Shown here: one piece after another, positions 45,656 through 58,700 of the stretch | How the letters are laid out: each line of letters begins with the position of its first letter | Numbering within the stretch: the stretch's first letter is position 1 | Assembly: GCA_949128115.1 (NCBI GenBank) | Contig: OX421964.1 | Location: 18,190,892 to 18,254,891 of the forward strand | Source: Anaspis maculata | Taxonomy: Eukaryota; Arthropoda; Insecta; Coleoptera; Scraptiidae | DNA: 64,000 nucleotides | Reading direction: 5' to 3' | Program-made: the position numbers and the translations under genes | The notes under the pieces: generated by a model | Database searches by the model: none | Told to the model about the DNA's origin: nothing | Seen by the model: the letters and a program-made list of their open reading frames with translations, nothing else

Positions 45656-47005
45656 TACCCGGTTATGCAACACAAAACGTTTTATTGCTTCTCTATATCA
45701 ATATACGCATACGGTGAGAAACTGAGTTTTTTCTAACAGTAAAACTTTATTGATTCAAAGTCGACTCGATTTATGGTATACGCAACGGCTCCTCCTGAGA
45801 GTGGCACTGCCACTATGATTGTAATTTATGCCGTCATCGCCGTCGATTTTTGCACCGAGCCGTCGCTTGTTGGAAATAAGTGCACAAGAGCTCGAAGCAC
45901 CGTGCCCCGGCACCAGGAGTCTGTGTGTGGCGGAGATGCCATTAATTAGGCTAATCTTACATGCATCGCTTCTTGGGCGCACTCATTACATCCAACTTTT
46001 TTGTTAGATCACCAGTTAGCCATGCAGGGAATAAGGAAAGCAAAGGCTCCGTTTCAATCTTCAAACTCAAACCGCAGTGTGTACCCGCCGGATTGGAGTT
46101 TTACAAAGACAATAACTGCAGCGGCAGCACAGCAGAGCGGCATAAAGCTTGCATAATGCATTGCCGGTGACCAAATCTGTGACAGTTTGGAATTTGGAGC
46201 GAGCAGCGCGCTCAGAGAGTTCACAATGTGTTGTGAAATGAAGGCATTTTTCTCTGGGCGCGAGCCGGCATGAATCGGACGGAGGAAAGCGATGTTGTGC
46301 AATGTTTTGGGATACTGTTAAGATCGAATGGTGAAGATTAGAAGAACGGATTTGATATCTAATGGCCATGCCATGACGAAAAGTGCCATGGGTACCTAGG
46401 TACTAAACGTGTATCTCACTGGAAAATCTAAACTTCTTTTCAAGGAAATCACAGCTTATTTTATAGGCATAGTCAATCGTGATGATGAAGTTGGATTTTC
46501 TCTTTTCAACATGTCGATATCTGAGTCTCAAAATTACTTGAATCATTGCAGAAAAAAAGCATCACATTGTTCAAAAAATAGCTGCAATTGATTCTGTTTG
46601 AGAGAATGAAAATTTCATGTCAATTATAGATGTTCTGAACAAATCGTGAAACAAATCGGCACAGCCAAATGTTTCAAAGTGTTAGAAAATATAAGAAAAA
46701 TAGGTTTTTACTTCTGTAATTATGAGAGTCAAAGGGCGGAAACTTTGGCTCGTTTGTTTTCGTTATCTGTAATGATTTTTGGAAACTCTTCAAAGCAAAC
46801 AAAGAAGCATATTTTTCGGATTCCTTGATTTTTTCCGTCCATTCACTTTACGGGGCAAGTCGTGAACGTCGTGGATTTTGAAATAACAGTATTCTTCAAA
46901 AATACACGCAAAGTTTTTCATGGAGTGAAATTGTGCTATTTGTTGCTCTATACTGTGGTATTCCCCCTTTGTTTTGTTTGTACGTTGGTACCTGAAGTAG
47001 ATACG
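45656..47005. promoter_or_regulatory. Unique block with regulatory texture (best at 45780-46310)
   Basis: Dense, balanced-composition DNA with atgccattaattaggctaat, 'tgattgtaatttatgccg' and CpG-bearing spacers. Overlapping frames on both strands (45961-46170, 46054-46369) probably reflect the composition. Resembles conserved non-coding DNA; this is inference only. Confidence 0.25.
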
Positions 47006-47009
47006 GTCG

Positions 47010-47130
47010 TTGACGTTCGTAGCGTTTGCCGATGGGAGAGGGAGATGGCGCTGCGCTAGGCGAGCCGGGCGAGCGGCAGCCGCGGGCAGACAGGAAGAAG
47101 AGAATCAGCTGTGGTGGTGAAGAACACATA
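47010..47130 (+). promoter_or_regulatory. GC-rich island, candidate promoter or 5' exon
   Basis: 'gagatggcgctgcgctaggc' followed by 'gagccgggcgagcggcagcc' is by far the most GC/CpG-rich segment around. An ATG at 47025 and another at 47044 open short frames (96 codons from 47026). A transcription start with 5' UTR is possible but unsupported by splice or domain evidence. Confidence 0.2.
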
Positions 47131-47754
47131 ATTTTCAGTGCTCCGGAGTGTACGTCGGTTTCTCCTAATTTAAGGTCGGTCTTTCTTCAATTATTGTATC
47201 GTAATTTTGGCTTCCACCCACTTACCAAATCATGCATTTTGATACCTATTTTGTCCGCGAAATTATTGTACACAACAAAACTCTTTGTTCTCTTTGTTCT
47301 CGACGGGCTTGCATAACCCGCAGTTTTTCCCCTTGGAATCAAAGTGCTTCGCACTGCTTTGAATTTTGTGAAATTTATCTACTTTCGAATGATCTCAATG
47401 TTGATGGCACAGGCCGAAATCTAGTGGGTGTGTTTTTTTGCGCACTCATGACGTGACCTCAAGGCCGCGCTATTGCGCGTACTTCGAGGTTTCATTGATT
47501 GTTTCTTTCCACAAGTTACGTCACAAACAGTAAGACGACAAAAAGAAACTCCACTACGCCAAAACCAGCCGCTAAGTAGAGAACAGTACTTTTTATGATT
47601 CATTTCCATTTCATTGTTCATTGTCGGGTTATACCTGAAAGTAAACGAAGGAAAGAAGACTTGCACGCTTCTCCGTGTCCTGGAGGGGGGTCCACCACTT
47701 GTATGAATCTGCCTTGTTGAGTCTACTAACCTTGTCTTATTTGGGGGGAAATTA

Positions 47755-48951
47755 TGTATAACGACGAAGAGAGGGCCACAGGTTGGCTCGAGTCAATTTT
47801 CTTGTATTTACTGTTATTTCTTGTATATGATTACTGTTTATTAACCATTGTTCTGTTTTGAATGTCTGTATGTATCTGTGGGGTTTGTGATGGGTAACTT
47901 CTGGGGAATTTCGAGCGAAGCGTTAAAGATACTTCTTCCTTCCAATTGCTCACAAAGAGTATGACCAACTTCAACTTCTCTACTTATTTATCTTCCACCT
48001 GTTTCTTTTTTATTCATTTACCTGTTTATCCCTGATTTGTTTCTTGTTTATTCACCCACACCATTACTTATCATTTGTTTCTTGCTGATTTATCCACTTG
48101 TTCACAGTTTGTTTCTTGCTGATTCATCCACTTGTTTATTGATCATTTGTTTCCTGCTGATTTAGCTCCTCGTTTACCGATCATTTCTCCATCATTTGCC
48201 TATCTATCAATTTGACTTCTTTTCTTTTGTTTGTAAAGTGTAAAGATGAACTACTGAGCGTAAAGTTTTCTTTTGTTGTTATGTGAATGACTTGTAAACG
48301 AAGCAAACGTTTCAAAGAGGTTCAAGCACCGATTCACGCTGACTTGATTAATGCATTACTGGAGTGACTTCTCTGTCATTTCGTCATGACTCATTCACAC
48401 TTGACTTTTATTCAGATCATTTGGGAAGGGATTTTTCAGCAACCAACCAGGCAATACGCATGGGTTTCTTTGACGTGTTCTTCCCATGTGTGCCTGTCAG
48501 CGAATACGTCACTTTTCCTTTGCGATCGAATTGACAGTTGAACATGTTCCATGATTTCTTGTTTTGTTTTGTTTATCTGATTGTGTGTTTATTTTATTGT
48601 TGTAAATTTCTGCATCGTCCAAATAATTTGTAATGACTTTTCTTGTCTCATTTGTTTGTGTTTTGTTGTTTTTCATTCATGTTGTGTTATTTTATCACTG
48701 TCAATTCCTTGTTGTTAGGTGTTTTGAGAAAAGAAACAAATTCATTAAAAAAACTTTGCAATTGATTTTCAATAAACATTCATTTTGCTTGCATTTCATT
48801 CGCGTTTCATTCAAGAATCAAACCTCATCCCCAACGACACAGTCTCATCCCGAGTAAGAACTCAACACAACGTAGGTGAAATGTAAACGACGTGGGGAAG
48901 GGAAGAAACAACGACGATCACTGCCAACATCGAAAACGGGGCTACACTACA
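47755..48951 (+). mobile_element. Retrotransposon LTR (1.2 kb), family unknown
   Basis: Starts tgtataacgacgaag and ends gctacactaca, giving a TGTA...TACA inverted terminus. A polypurine tract (ggggggaaatta, 47743-47754) lies directly upstream and a primer-binding site directly downstream (48955-48972). The interior has a loose ~38-bp repeat ('gtttcttgctgattcatcca', 48075-48170). Having a tract on one side and a primer site on the other suggests a remnant of two elements sharing one LTR. No gag or pol is recognised on either side within the window. Confidence 0.5.
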
Positions 48952-48954
48952 GAA

Positions 48955-48972
48955 TGGTGCCGTGACCAGGAT
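48955..48972 (+). other. Primer-binding site complementary to the 3' end of tRNA-His
   Basis: tggtgccgtgaccaggat begins three bases after the LTR. It starts with TGG (for CCA) and is the complement of ...atcctggtcacggca-CCA, the acceptor/T-arm end expected of eukaryotic tRNA-His. This identification is from memory of insect tRNA-His. Confidence 0.65.
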
Positions 48973-49277
48973 GATGTCGAGAGCTGGATACATTACAATA
49001 CTTGTTTACAAACCTCGAGAACTTTTTCAGGTGTTTCTGAGGCATTTGGCTTTCCAATATTTATGAGTTTATGACTCATCATCCTACACTATCGTGAATG
49101 AAATCTCCAAAGCACGTTCAACTGTTGGAAAATCATACTTTCTCGCTCGTCTGGCATTCTTGAAGGATTTTCCCCAACTGCATTAGATCTTTCTTTTCCA
49201 CATCAAGTTCGGTCTGTTCGGAACACTTCTTGTAGTTGAGTTTTTATATTATGCTGAGAAATGGCCAGTTCACACGT
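48973..49277. other. LTR-element leader remnant or unique DNA
   Basis: Follows the primer-binding site; a 60-codon frame at 48892-49074 spans the site itself and is not a gag. Cut off by fold-back G at 49280. Confidence 0.35.
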
Positions 49278-49279
49278 TA

Positions 49280-51873
49280 GTGCGGTCGGTAGAAAACAAA
49301 AATGGGACACATACTGCACTTTTGGTTAATGCCATGAAACTTGGTACACAGTTCCTTGAGACCATTTCAAGTGATTCATTCCATCTGATGAGCCAGGCAA
49401 AACAATCGATGGGGGGCGCTGTACAGCTCCCTTTTTTGCAAAATGGCGCCCGAATTTAAAAAAAATCACCAAATTATCGTACATTTGTCGGAAAACATCA
49501 TTTCTATGTATTTCGAGGATGCCGGATCGATTGGCAGCAACATTGACTTGACTAGACCAACATGGAGGTCGTAGAACTTACTGTTATTCTGGACTCAAAT
49601 GATGAAAAAGCATTCTGGTTGAAAGTCAAGCAAAACCGATTTATTTCCCGGGCATTTCGGGGGCGTCTTGTGTCAAGATGGTCCTCATTAGAACTGTTCC
49701 TCCAATGGCGTTACCAGAGTCAACATATTATCTTTAGGGCCTTACATCCTACCTTAGAACGGCAAATAGTACCGCAATGCTGATTTATTATTTTTGTTGC
49801 ATCAACTTCCATGTTGGATAGTTGGAAGGAGTGTAATTCACACATTTTTGAGGATACTGGAATTATTTGAAAGCTTCTTTGACTTAACTGGACCACCAGA
49901 AAGGCGTGACGCCGCTCTACTGTGTTCAAGTGGTTTAAGTGGAGAGTTTTGGTCAAGTCTCAAGCAAAATCGAATGTATTATGTTTTCCGAGCATTTCAA
50001 GGGTACTTTATCGTTGAGTAGCTATGTTAAATTGGTACGAGAGCATTTAATCAACCAAAAGCAAATATTACTGCCCCTCTTGCAGTTTAATGGTAGTATT
50101 AGATGTAGATACCTATATATTTTCCGTAGCAGTAGCATAGTTTTTCGATACGCACACTAAAAGCTTGGGTAAATAATGTGAACAATATAAAAACACTAAG
50201 GTACCTGTCTACAGAATTTTCATTATATTGCAGTCTAGGTATTTTTGATGCACTGCTTAGTCTTCTACTCCCACACTGAAAATTAGTGAAACTTCTTCAA
50301 TAAAAATCAAAGCTAGCAGACAGGGAAAAAAGTGCCAAAATAATATTCAACTGGCTGTGGCTGGTTTGAGTTGTAGCAGTTCCTCTTGCAGTCCTCACAC
50401 TCAACACAACATTGCGTGCAAGGTACATTTGCTCCTCTACAAAAGCACCTGCTACTTGCTTTGCAGCCTAAGTCTGACGTACATATTTGTCAAGTTCATT
50501 GACTGACTCCCATATAGGTGGCAAATCTGTCCATTGTCAAGCGGCACTACTCTCTGGAAAGCTCTTCCACACTTTTATTGTCGACTCGACTTATTTCCTT
50601 TTCACATGAAAAATGAGACGGTATCAAAACCGGTAAACGCACGGAATAATGCAGTGGTCTTCTCCTCGCCAAAACTCCCATGGCAGACAATCTGGTGTGA
50701 ATATTGTTATGTATTGCATTGTAGGTACGGCCTGTGCCGAACAGGATTCAAAGCTCACGCAGTCCAATATGTTTTCATCCGAAACAATAAATCACTGAAA
50801 GCACTACAACATCAAAATCAACAGTGCAAATGAGGATCGACTAAGTGTCATGGACAGTCATATCTTTTGCGTGAGACATAATTCTACCGTTAGCTTCCTC
50901 TGCCGCAGCACAAGACAACCCTGCAACAGATGTCTAACCGTTTCCAGCCGATCTGATAGTCCTCATGGATTCCGGATCACTACCGCAAACAATAAGACGC
51001 CCCGACCAAAAATCAACTTGGTTTTATTCCAGACTTTCCTAACCAAAAAGCTTTTTTTTTAAACCAATAACGGCGCTACGATCTTTACGTTGGTCCAATC
51101 AAGTTAATGTTGCCACCAATCGGTTGAGCGTCCTCGAAATATATGAAAATGATACTTGTCTGGCAATTGAACGACCAATTTGGTGATTGGACGAAATTTG
51201 GGCGCCATTTTGAAAATAGGCTGTACAGCACCTCCTATCGATTTTTTTTCTAGCTCATCGGATCACATTACTTGAAATGGTTTCAAAAAACTCTATGCCA
51301 AGTTACATTCTATTTACTACAAATGCAATATCATTCAACGTAGGTGGTACTGACCGCACTAACGAAAAACATACATTGAAATGAGCAATTAAGTACCTGT
51401 TCCAGAGTCTGCATTGTCTGCAATTTTGGAAAATCCACTTCTTGTTGCCCTCATCGACTTTGGATGACTACCAAACAGTAGAAGGTATCCGAAAGGGCCT
51501 TAAAAAAATTTGGTTTCTCTTGATACTTACCTAACCGACGTGTTTTTTTTTTAGACAATTTGGATCCAAAATAACGGTCCTCCGACTACCACGTTCGAGA
51601 CCACGTTGGTCTAATCAAGTCAATGTTGTTGCCAATCGATCTAGCAACCTCGAAATAGATTGAAATGATATTTGTCCGGCAATTGTACGATCAATTTGGT
51701 GATTTTTCCAAATTGGGCCGCCATTTTGGAAAAAAGGGACTGTACAGCGCCCCCCATCGATTTTTTTCCTGGCTCATCGGATGAAATTTCTTGAAATGGT
51801 CTCAAAAAACTCTATGCCCAGTTTCATTCCATTAACCAAAAGTGCAGTGCATCATTTAGCGTACCGACCGCAC
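49280..51873. mobile_element. Fold-back element G (2.6 kb), two-module arms
   Basis: Ends gtgcggtcggta and taccgaccgcac, TA-flanked (49278-49279 and 51874-51875). Right-arm modules at about 51049-51358 and 51560-51873 both carry 'tcaatgttg', 'cctcgaaata', 'gccattttg' and a 'gaccgcac' end. Left-arm modules are at 49280-49700 and about 49800-50040, sharing 'tcaagcaaaa' and 'gggcatttc'/'gagcatttc'. Frames at 49562-50160 and 50534-51062 are not recognisable proteins. Confidence 0.85.
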
Positions 51874-51875
51874 TA

Positions 51876-52230
51876 CGTGGAAGCTCGTCACTAGACCACT
51901 GAGTAACGTCAAAAATTTTGTTCATTGCATTATGCCAAAGTATAGTTATGAGCTTCCGGTTGACTATCCTTCAGAGCTGATGATCTTTTTCGCAAATTAC
52001 TGAAAGATCCACAACATAGAGTGGGCGAGAATGTGATTCAATGGCACTAGCACGTGTAGGAAAATTCAGAATAAATGCGCAAGAGCTTCGTTCAAGCTCT
52101 AGCCCCAAGTCACTTGGTCCCGAAATACCTGCTTTTCGAGACCACGACGCGCCGTTCCGATCGATGCATTACGAGCTCGACGCAATAACGAGCTCATTAC
52201 ACGCTTGCACTGCTGGAATCACTTCTCTAA
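51876..52230. other. No recognisable gene
   Basis: A 76-codon frame at 52041-52271 ends inside the next MITE and has no family resemblance. Confidence 0.45.
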
Positions 52231-52232
52231 TA

Positions 52233-52372
52233 GCTGTATTACACTACACAATTTCTTGTACAATTTCTTGAACCATCAGCCGAAATAGTGTCGTCAAAAA
52301 ACAATGAACTTGATCGTTGATTTAACAGATTGTACAAGAAGTTGTACAAGAAATCGTGTAGTGTAATACAGC
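52233..52372. mobile_element. 140-bp MITE (ends gctgtattacactacac)
   Basis: About 35-bp inverted repeats (gctgtattacactacacaat and its partner) are flanked by TA (52231-52232 and 52373-52374). The near-perfect arms suggest recent activity. Confidence 0.85.
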
Positions 52373-52389
52373 TATAATGTTATTCTTCA

Positions 52390-52860
52390 AGTAATTTGAA
52401 ATTTGAGGTCGGTTCTGGTACACTCAAGACTCAAAAGTAGCATCACAGAAAGTAATCCAAAGCAGGCAAATCGGGAGAGCGTGCTGACCACGACTGATCT
52501 CCCCGTTGAGACAAAAGTCGACCTGTTCATCGATGCTCCGGCCACATGAGGTCTTGCACCATATTGTCGGTACCAAACGACACACACTGATAAGTGGGGT
52601 TGACCCATGGAATCCCACAGGAATGTTTGCAACATTGCCACATATCGTTCGCTGTCCATGATTATTGTACCGTATGGTCAAAAACTTTCCTCCTCTAGGC
52701 AGGCTGTGGCCTGGCCAAAATCAGCCTCGTTGGTCTGCCAATGACCAAACCACAGCCTGCCTAGAGGAGGAAAGTTTTTGATCATATGGTATCACCCATG
52801 TGGTTTTCAAGAAAAAATATAGACCCAGGACTCGGCTCGCTCTCAAAAATCGAGTGAACG
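52390..52860 (-). pseudogene. Mariner/Tc-like transposase relic interrupted by a MITE
   Basis: On the minus strand the translation runs YFFLKTTWV-like (about 52830), then after the MITE SERYVAMLQTFLWDS, then YRQYGARPHVAGASMN, then in another frame SWSARSPDLPALDYFL. These match the ERY-AML-FL, QDGA--H and W--RSPDL---DFFLWG landmarks of IS630-Tc1-mariner transposases common in insects. The catalytic QD of 'QDGA' is QY here. At least one frameshift follows. It is only the C-terminal part; no element ends were identified. Confidence 0.75.
52670..52789. mobile_element. 120-bp hairpin MITE inside the transposase relic
   Basis: Arms of about 40 bp (ccgtatggtcaaaaactttc and the inverse ending gatcatatgg) are nearly perfect around a ~40-bp loop. 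TA flanks at 52668-52669 and 52790-52791. The arms include 'ctctaggcaggctgtgg'. Confidence 0.88.
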
Positions 52861-53005
52861 AAGTAAAATTCCGAAACTTTGGATTAATGGAATTATGAAA
52901 AAATAATTTTTAAAAAACTTATGTCAATAAACTGAGATGATCATCGAGGAGATAAGGGTCAAAATCTAGAAAACTGAAGAAAATTCCGACACTCAAGATT
53001 CATAA

Positions 53006-53643
53006 GGGTACTTCAAAAGTGTCGGACCAAAACTATATACAGTATGGGATCCTTTATGAAGCCCAGAAAAAGTATCGAGTTGTACTTTCTAAGTTACAAA
53101 GGGTAAAAGGGTGGTCCTGTGGTCCTTCAAACCCTTCCAGTTTCGTTATTTCAAAAGAATTCAATAAACTGTGGCAGAATTATGAGCAAGAAAAATGAAC
53201 CGCTGGATTTGTATTGAATTTTTGTTTTCTACACAGGGTGAATCAGATACCTCGGAAATTATTTCTCTTCAAAAATGCCTCTGAACTATTTGGTTGGTTC
53301 CTTAACCGCTTTGCAGCAAAAGATAACATGGTTTTGTGGCTAGGAATTTTTTTGGAAGGACTTTTTTGGAGAAATAGGATTTTTTCACTTCATGAATGAC
53401 CTGTATGTGAATGTAAACTTAGTACATACACAGTACTTGATATTTTTCGCTCATAATTCTTGCACCAACAGTTACCAGAAATCTTTTAGAACAACGGAAA
53501 TAGAAAAGTTCGAAGGACCACTCTTTGACTCGTCATAACTTCAAAAGTGAAAGTCGAGGAATGTTTTCAATAATTTTTATGGGCTTTATAGATGATTCCA
53601 TATGCCGAGTATTGTTTTGGTTCGACACTTTTGAATCACCCTG
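53006..53643. mobile_element. Fold-back element H (638 bp), one end decayed
   Basis: The right end ...cttttgaatcaccctg pairs with the left agggtacttcaaaag. TA follows the right end (53644-53645) and precedes the left (53004-53005). Arms of about 190 bp share 'gtcggaccaaaac' and 'ttatgagc' type blocks. An internal 'cagggtgaatcagatac' (53231) repeats the terminal sequence. Confidence 0.65.
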
Positions 53644-53645
53644 TA

Positions 53646-55759
53646 GAATTGAAAATTCAGATATGAAAAAATCAGGCCTGACTCCCACTATCGACCAATA
53701 TTTCAAGTCTCATCAAAGCAACTGCCGAAAAATGGAGAATTCAATCCTCATTCAATTTATGGGTTTCATCAGTTTTTTGTCATTCATCCTAGATGAATTG
53801 GAAGGTAAAGAATTTTACTTTTCTCTCGATTTCGACACTCAACTCCCTCAATAACACTGAATTCACTGTTATGATTCACTGAATTGGTTCAGATTTTATA
53901 GAAATATTTCTCTCCTGCTTCTAAGATCACATTCCATGAGAATAAGATGTTTTGGAGTTTCACTCCGTTTTCTTGATTTCAATCCTCAGCCCCCTTGAGA
54001 ACCACCCCCAGTTTATTGATTCAGATTTATCACATTAGTTTCCTATATCTAATTCTATTGCTCAGCTCTTGTAAGAATCGAGAATTTTGGAATTTTACTT
54101 GATTTTCTCGATTTTGACCCTCAAACCCTCTCGATAACTACCCCAATTCACAACTTGTATTTTTTCAAATATCTTTCCTATGACCACGATCTCAATTTTC
54201 AACTAAAGTCATGAGTTTCAAGAGTTTAGAGACACATCCTAATTTGGACCTTATCAGAAGTGTAGGGGAAAAACTCTCCATAGGAGGATTCTGAAAAAGG
54301 GGTACAATGGGCCCAATGATGAGGCCTACGTGCCAGATGAAACTCTGTTCCACCAACTCCCTAAAATGGAATCCAGAATCCAGAAGCCCGCTGGAAATTA
54401 TTCCGCAGCTCCCTATTCCACCCAACAAACTTCACGCTTCAGAGCCCTTCTGGCCTCTCCACACTTAAAGCAACCCCAAATGATTTTTCAATAAAACATC
54501 TAACGCAAAAATGATATGATTTTGAAAAATTGAAAGAAAATTTCTTGAAAACTCGCAACTTCATACCTTTGAAAGCTGCATATTCACTATACGCTGTTCT
54601 CTTGAGATTTTTCTTCAAAATGTTCCTCTCTAGCACAATAACTCTTGACAAACGATTGTATTCCTGCCATCGCAAAGACAGATGATATGCGTGCCGGTAA
54701 TAAATTAACCGAAAAGCAAAAAATCACCGGTAATGCACGTCGTTTCGCCGTTATAGCGCGAAGAAGAAACGGTTTTCGCGTATTATAGGTGCCCACTTAC
54801 GATATCCACGCAAAAATTTCCGCAAGTACCTGTAGCTCGTGCCGAGCATCCCATCACCGAAGCAGTGATTCCATTATTTACGATTACAGCCCACATTTTC
54901 CATGTGCGTAATGGTTTTTACTGTTGGCGGTCTTCGCCTGATGATTGAAAATGTTGCCGATGACAACAGCAGATGGGAAATTTGAAATTATATGCTCGCT
55001 GCCATAACTCATTCGCGCGTTTGTCGCGTGTTAGTGTGCCGTTAGCACCGTCAGGAAATTATATTGTTAAAAAAATAAAAAAACGAAAATTGTTGTTGTT
55101 GCTAGGCTAGGTCAGTGTATAGGTTACGAGTAGAATGCAAAAACAAAATTCGAGAGTCGTAAATTTGGCAAATTAATTACAACTATACACATAGTTCAGC
55201 TATTTTTACGGTCTTGTTTTTAAGGTGCCGCATGTAACTAAGGAGTACACCTGCCGCTGTTTATTAAAGTTGACGTCAAAATTCACAATTGAATCGCCTG
55301 ATTATGATCCCGGATCTCTGGGCGCTGAAAACCGTAGGCAGGCTGAGCCAGACAAGCAAATTAGCACGTAAACTTCTAAAAATGACACGTTCGAAAAAGT
55401 TTCAAAAAATCACCAATCAATTGCCATCTTATTTATAGTTACATAATTTTTTTATCAATAAATAATGAGGTTGGTGGTTGCAACAAGGCCTCTTTAACAC
55501 TTGCTTTAGGAAGTAACAAATGAAAAACAAAAACAAGGGATTAGCCGTTTGGAAAAATAATCTATCTCAATAATAAAATTTGCACAAAAAAAAAAAAAAG
55601 GAAAAGTTGACCAACATAATATTAATACACCCACTTGAATATGATTGAGCTGAAGATATTCAACTTGTGGATTCAGCTTTGAGAACAGACAAAGAAAGAA
55701 GTATGAGAAGAAAAATCTTATTTTATAAATCTAATTTTATCAATCAGACGTACCAGTCA
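53646..55759. other. 2.1 kb of unassigned DNA
   Basis: 54225-54300 is a copy of the dispersed repeat near 39931-40015. 54650-54960 is CpG-bearing with 'accggtaatgcacgtcg', regulatory-like. Frames at 54192-54796 on the minus strand show no family. Confidence 0.4.
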
Positions 55760-55761
55760 TA

Positions 55762-58700
55762 GGCCAGTCAAATAAGGAAAGCTGGAAGGAAAAAACTGTT
55801 GGAGTTTTGGAAATCTGACAGTAATATCCGGGAAGGTGTACTGATAAATATACTAAAAGTCCTTAACTTTACCTATTGAGCTCGAGCCGCCATCTTGGAA
55901 AAATGGTCCTTCGATCCAGTTCTCTGCTTATATTGCGCTAATCATCGGAGATATTCAATGAGGTTTTCTTAAGAATCAAAGCTATTATATTGTCTGCAAA
56001 AACTGTTTCATATACCGATTTTTTTCTCGTATCTGTTGATATCAATAAAATTAACCCAGCAAAAAAAAATAAAGAAAAAATACGAGAATTTTTGTCTATG
56101 GCTAGAGATATTGTCTTCAAAATTTGTGAAGATGTTGGCAGTCTACATCAAAGCTAAACGTGACAGTTTAGATAGAGTAAAAATTGCGAAAATATTTTTT
56201 TATTTTTTTTTTAATTTGGCAAAAATTTGGTTTTCGAGTTTGACATTTCCAACAGGCCGGAGTGGAAGTTTCAATCGAACATCAATCAGTTTTGATATTT
56301 ACATATTGTAAGACAAGATTTCATCAGTACTGAGCCTTCACGAGCTTCTGGGAAGCTCGATATGAATTAAACTAAATAGAAGAATAATAGCCGAATCCAA
56401 AAAGTGTTGTCGATTGGTTCTTAAGGAAACATTTTGAAACAAAAGACACCAACAGAGGATATACAGGAGGTCCAAAGGTTATTCAACTGTATATGAGCCC
56501 CATATTGATGTGCCTTATCCAAAATAACACAAAAGAATCAATCAAAATGTCAAAATCCACCCTGTATAACAAAGAGTAACGATACAAAATGGAAGTAGTA
56601 AAACACACCTGGTGCCAAAAATACAGCTTTCACATTGCTGAAAAAAAGAAGAAAATTAATTGATTTATTTGAGAGTTATTAGTCCTCAAACATGACTTTA
56701 CAAATTTCAGCCAGTCAAATGGGTGAAAATAGAGAGAAGTAACTGTCGGAGTTTCAGAAATTTGACAGGGATGTTCGCTGAGGTATACTCATGAACATAC
56801 TAAAAGTCCTTGCCTCTACCTGCTGTGCTTGAGCCGCCATCTTGGAAAAATGGTCCTTCGATCAAGTTTATTACCATTTATCCAAGATGGCGGCTCAAGC
56901 ACAACAGGTAGAGGCAAAGACTTTTAGTATGTTTATAAGTTTACCTTAGCGAACATCTCTGTCAAATTTCTGAAACTCCGACAGTTACTTCTCTCTACTT
57001 TGACCCATTTGACTGGCTAAAATTTGTAAAGTCAAGTTTGAGGACTAATAACTTTCAAATAAATCAATGAATTTGGTTTTTTTTACAGAAATGTGAAGGC
57101 TGTATTTTTGGCACCAGGTATGCTTTACTACTTTCAATTTGTATCGTTACTTTTTGTTATACAGGGTGGATTTGAACCTTTTGATTGATTCTTTTGTACT
57201 ATTTTGGATAAGGCACATCAATATGGGGCTGATATATAAACTGCTCAACAATGAAAGTGTTACAAAGCAAAAATTCACCCAATTTTGAACCGCTGTAACT
57301 TTTGATTGGCACAAACGATTCTAATTCTGTTTCAAGTACTAAAGAGCCCAATCTTTTAGCCATCTTTCTTGTCAATATGAAATCCATAGAGCCCCTTACA
57401 AAACTTCTACAGGGTGATGAACAGAGCAGTGCAAAATTGATGAAAGTTAAACATACCCCCGTTTTCGTTAAAAATTTTTTTCGGGAGTGTCAACACCAAA
57501 TTTATGAAGAATTATGTGTTCCCTCGAAACGGTTTTTGAATTTTCGGGATTCCAGTCGAAACAGCCAAAATATGATTTTTTATTGTGAATACTGTATATT
57601 ATTCCTGTAGCAACGCAAAAACATTAGAACTTTTCATATCAAGATGACGCCACTTGGTAGGCTTGTTCACTGAACAATTATGAGGAATTTGACTTGCAAC
57701 ACGTTCCTATTGTCCAGTGTAGGGGTGAAGAAAAGCCCAATTGGCAGCGTACTTTTTGGTACTACTCCTAAAATTTGGGTTTTTAGCATTGAAAAAAGGT
57801 TAATTTTTACTCTCTTTAGTCAACATGGGACTACGTCATTAGAATTGGATTAACCACATTTCCGCCATTTTGGAATGTTTTGCCTTTACCTCAAATTTCA
57901 AAACATAGGCATGTTTGGCATCATTTCTTGAAATGTTGGTCCCCAAAATGGGATTCTGTCAATAAGATCTGTCTATCTGTTTGTTTATCTGTCTATCTCT
58001 TTCCGAAAAAATATTTATAGAATTTTTAACCCCACCCCCCTTCTTCCTAAAATTCTCTGAGTGTCCAATTTAATATTCTTGACCTTTTAATTCTTTTCAA
58101 TGCAGTCAACGTCATATTGCATAGCATCGGGAGAGATAACTTTCTGTGGAAAAAATGCCACCCAAATTTCACCCTTTCGCTCCCCCCACCTCATCTCAAA
58201 AATCTAAAATGGCAATATCTACTTTGTGATATATCAAATTGGAGGAAATTAAATTCTCTCCATGAACAAAATTTTTTCAAATTTTTTAAAACCCTCATTT
58301 TCCTCACAAAACACCCCAAATGTCTAATTTATTTGGAGAAGGGATGAAAATTTTAAAAAAATTGTTTTCGGAGAAAGAATTCAATTCCCTTCAATTTGAT
58401 GTATCACAAAGTAGGTGGTGTTTCGTTAAATTTTGAAGCTGAGGTGGGGGAGAGCAAAAGGGTCAATTTGGGTAGCACTTTTTCCACCGAAAATTCTTTT
58501 CTTCGATGTTTTCTATGATGACACTGACTGAATTGAAAACAATTGAGAGGTCCAGAATTAAAAAGAGGGCAGTCAGAGAATTTTTAGGGCGAAGGAAGGT
58601 GGGGATAAAAATTTTGTAAATATTTTTTTCAGAAAGAAAATTTGATTCTCTTCAATTTGATGTATCGCAAGGTAGGTTATGTCATTTGAAATTTCAAAGT

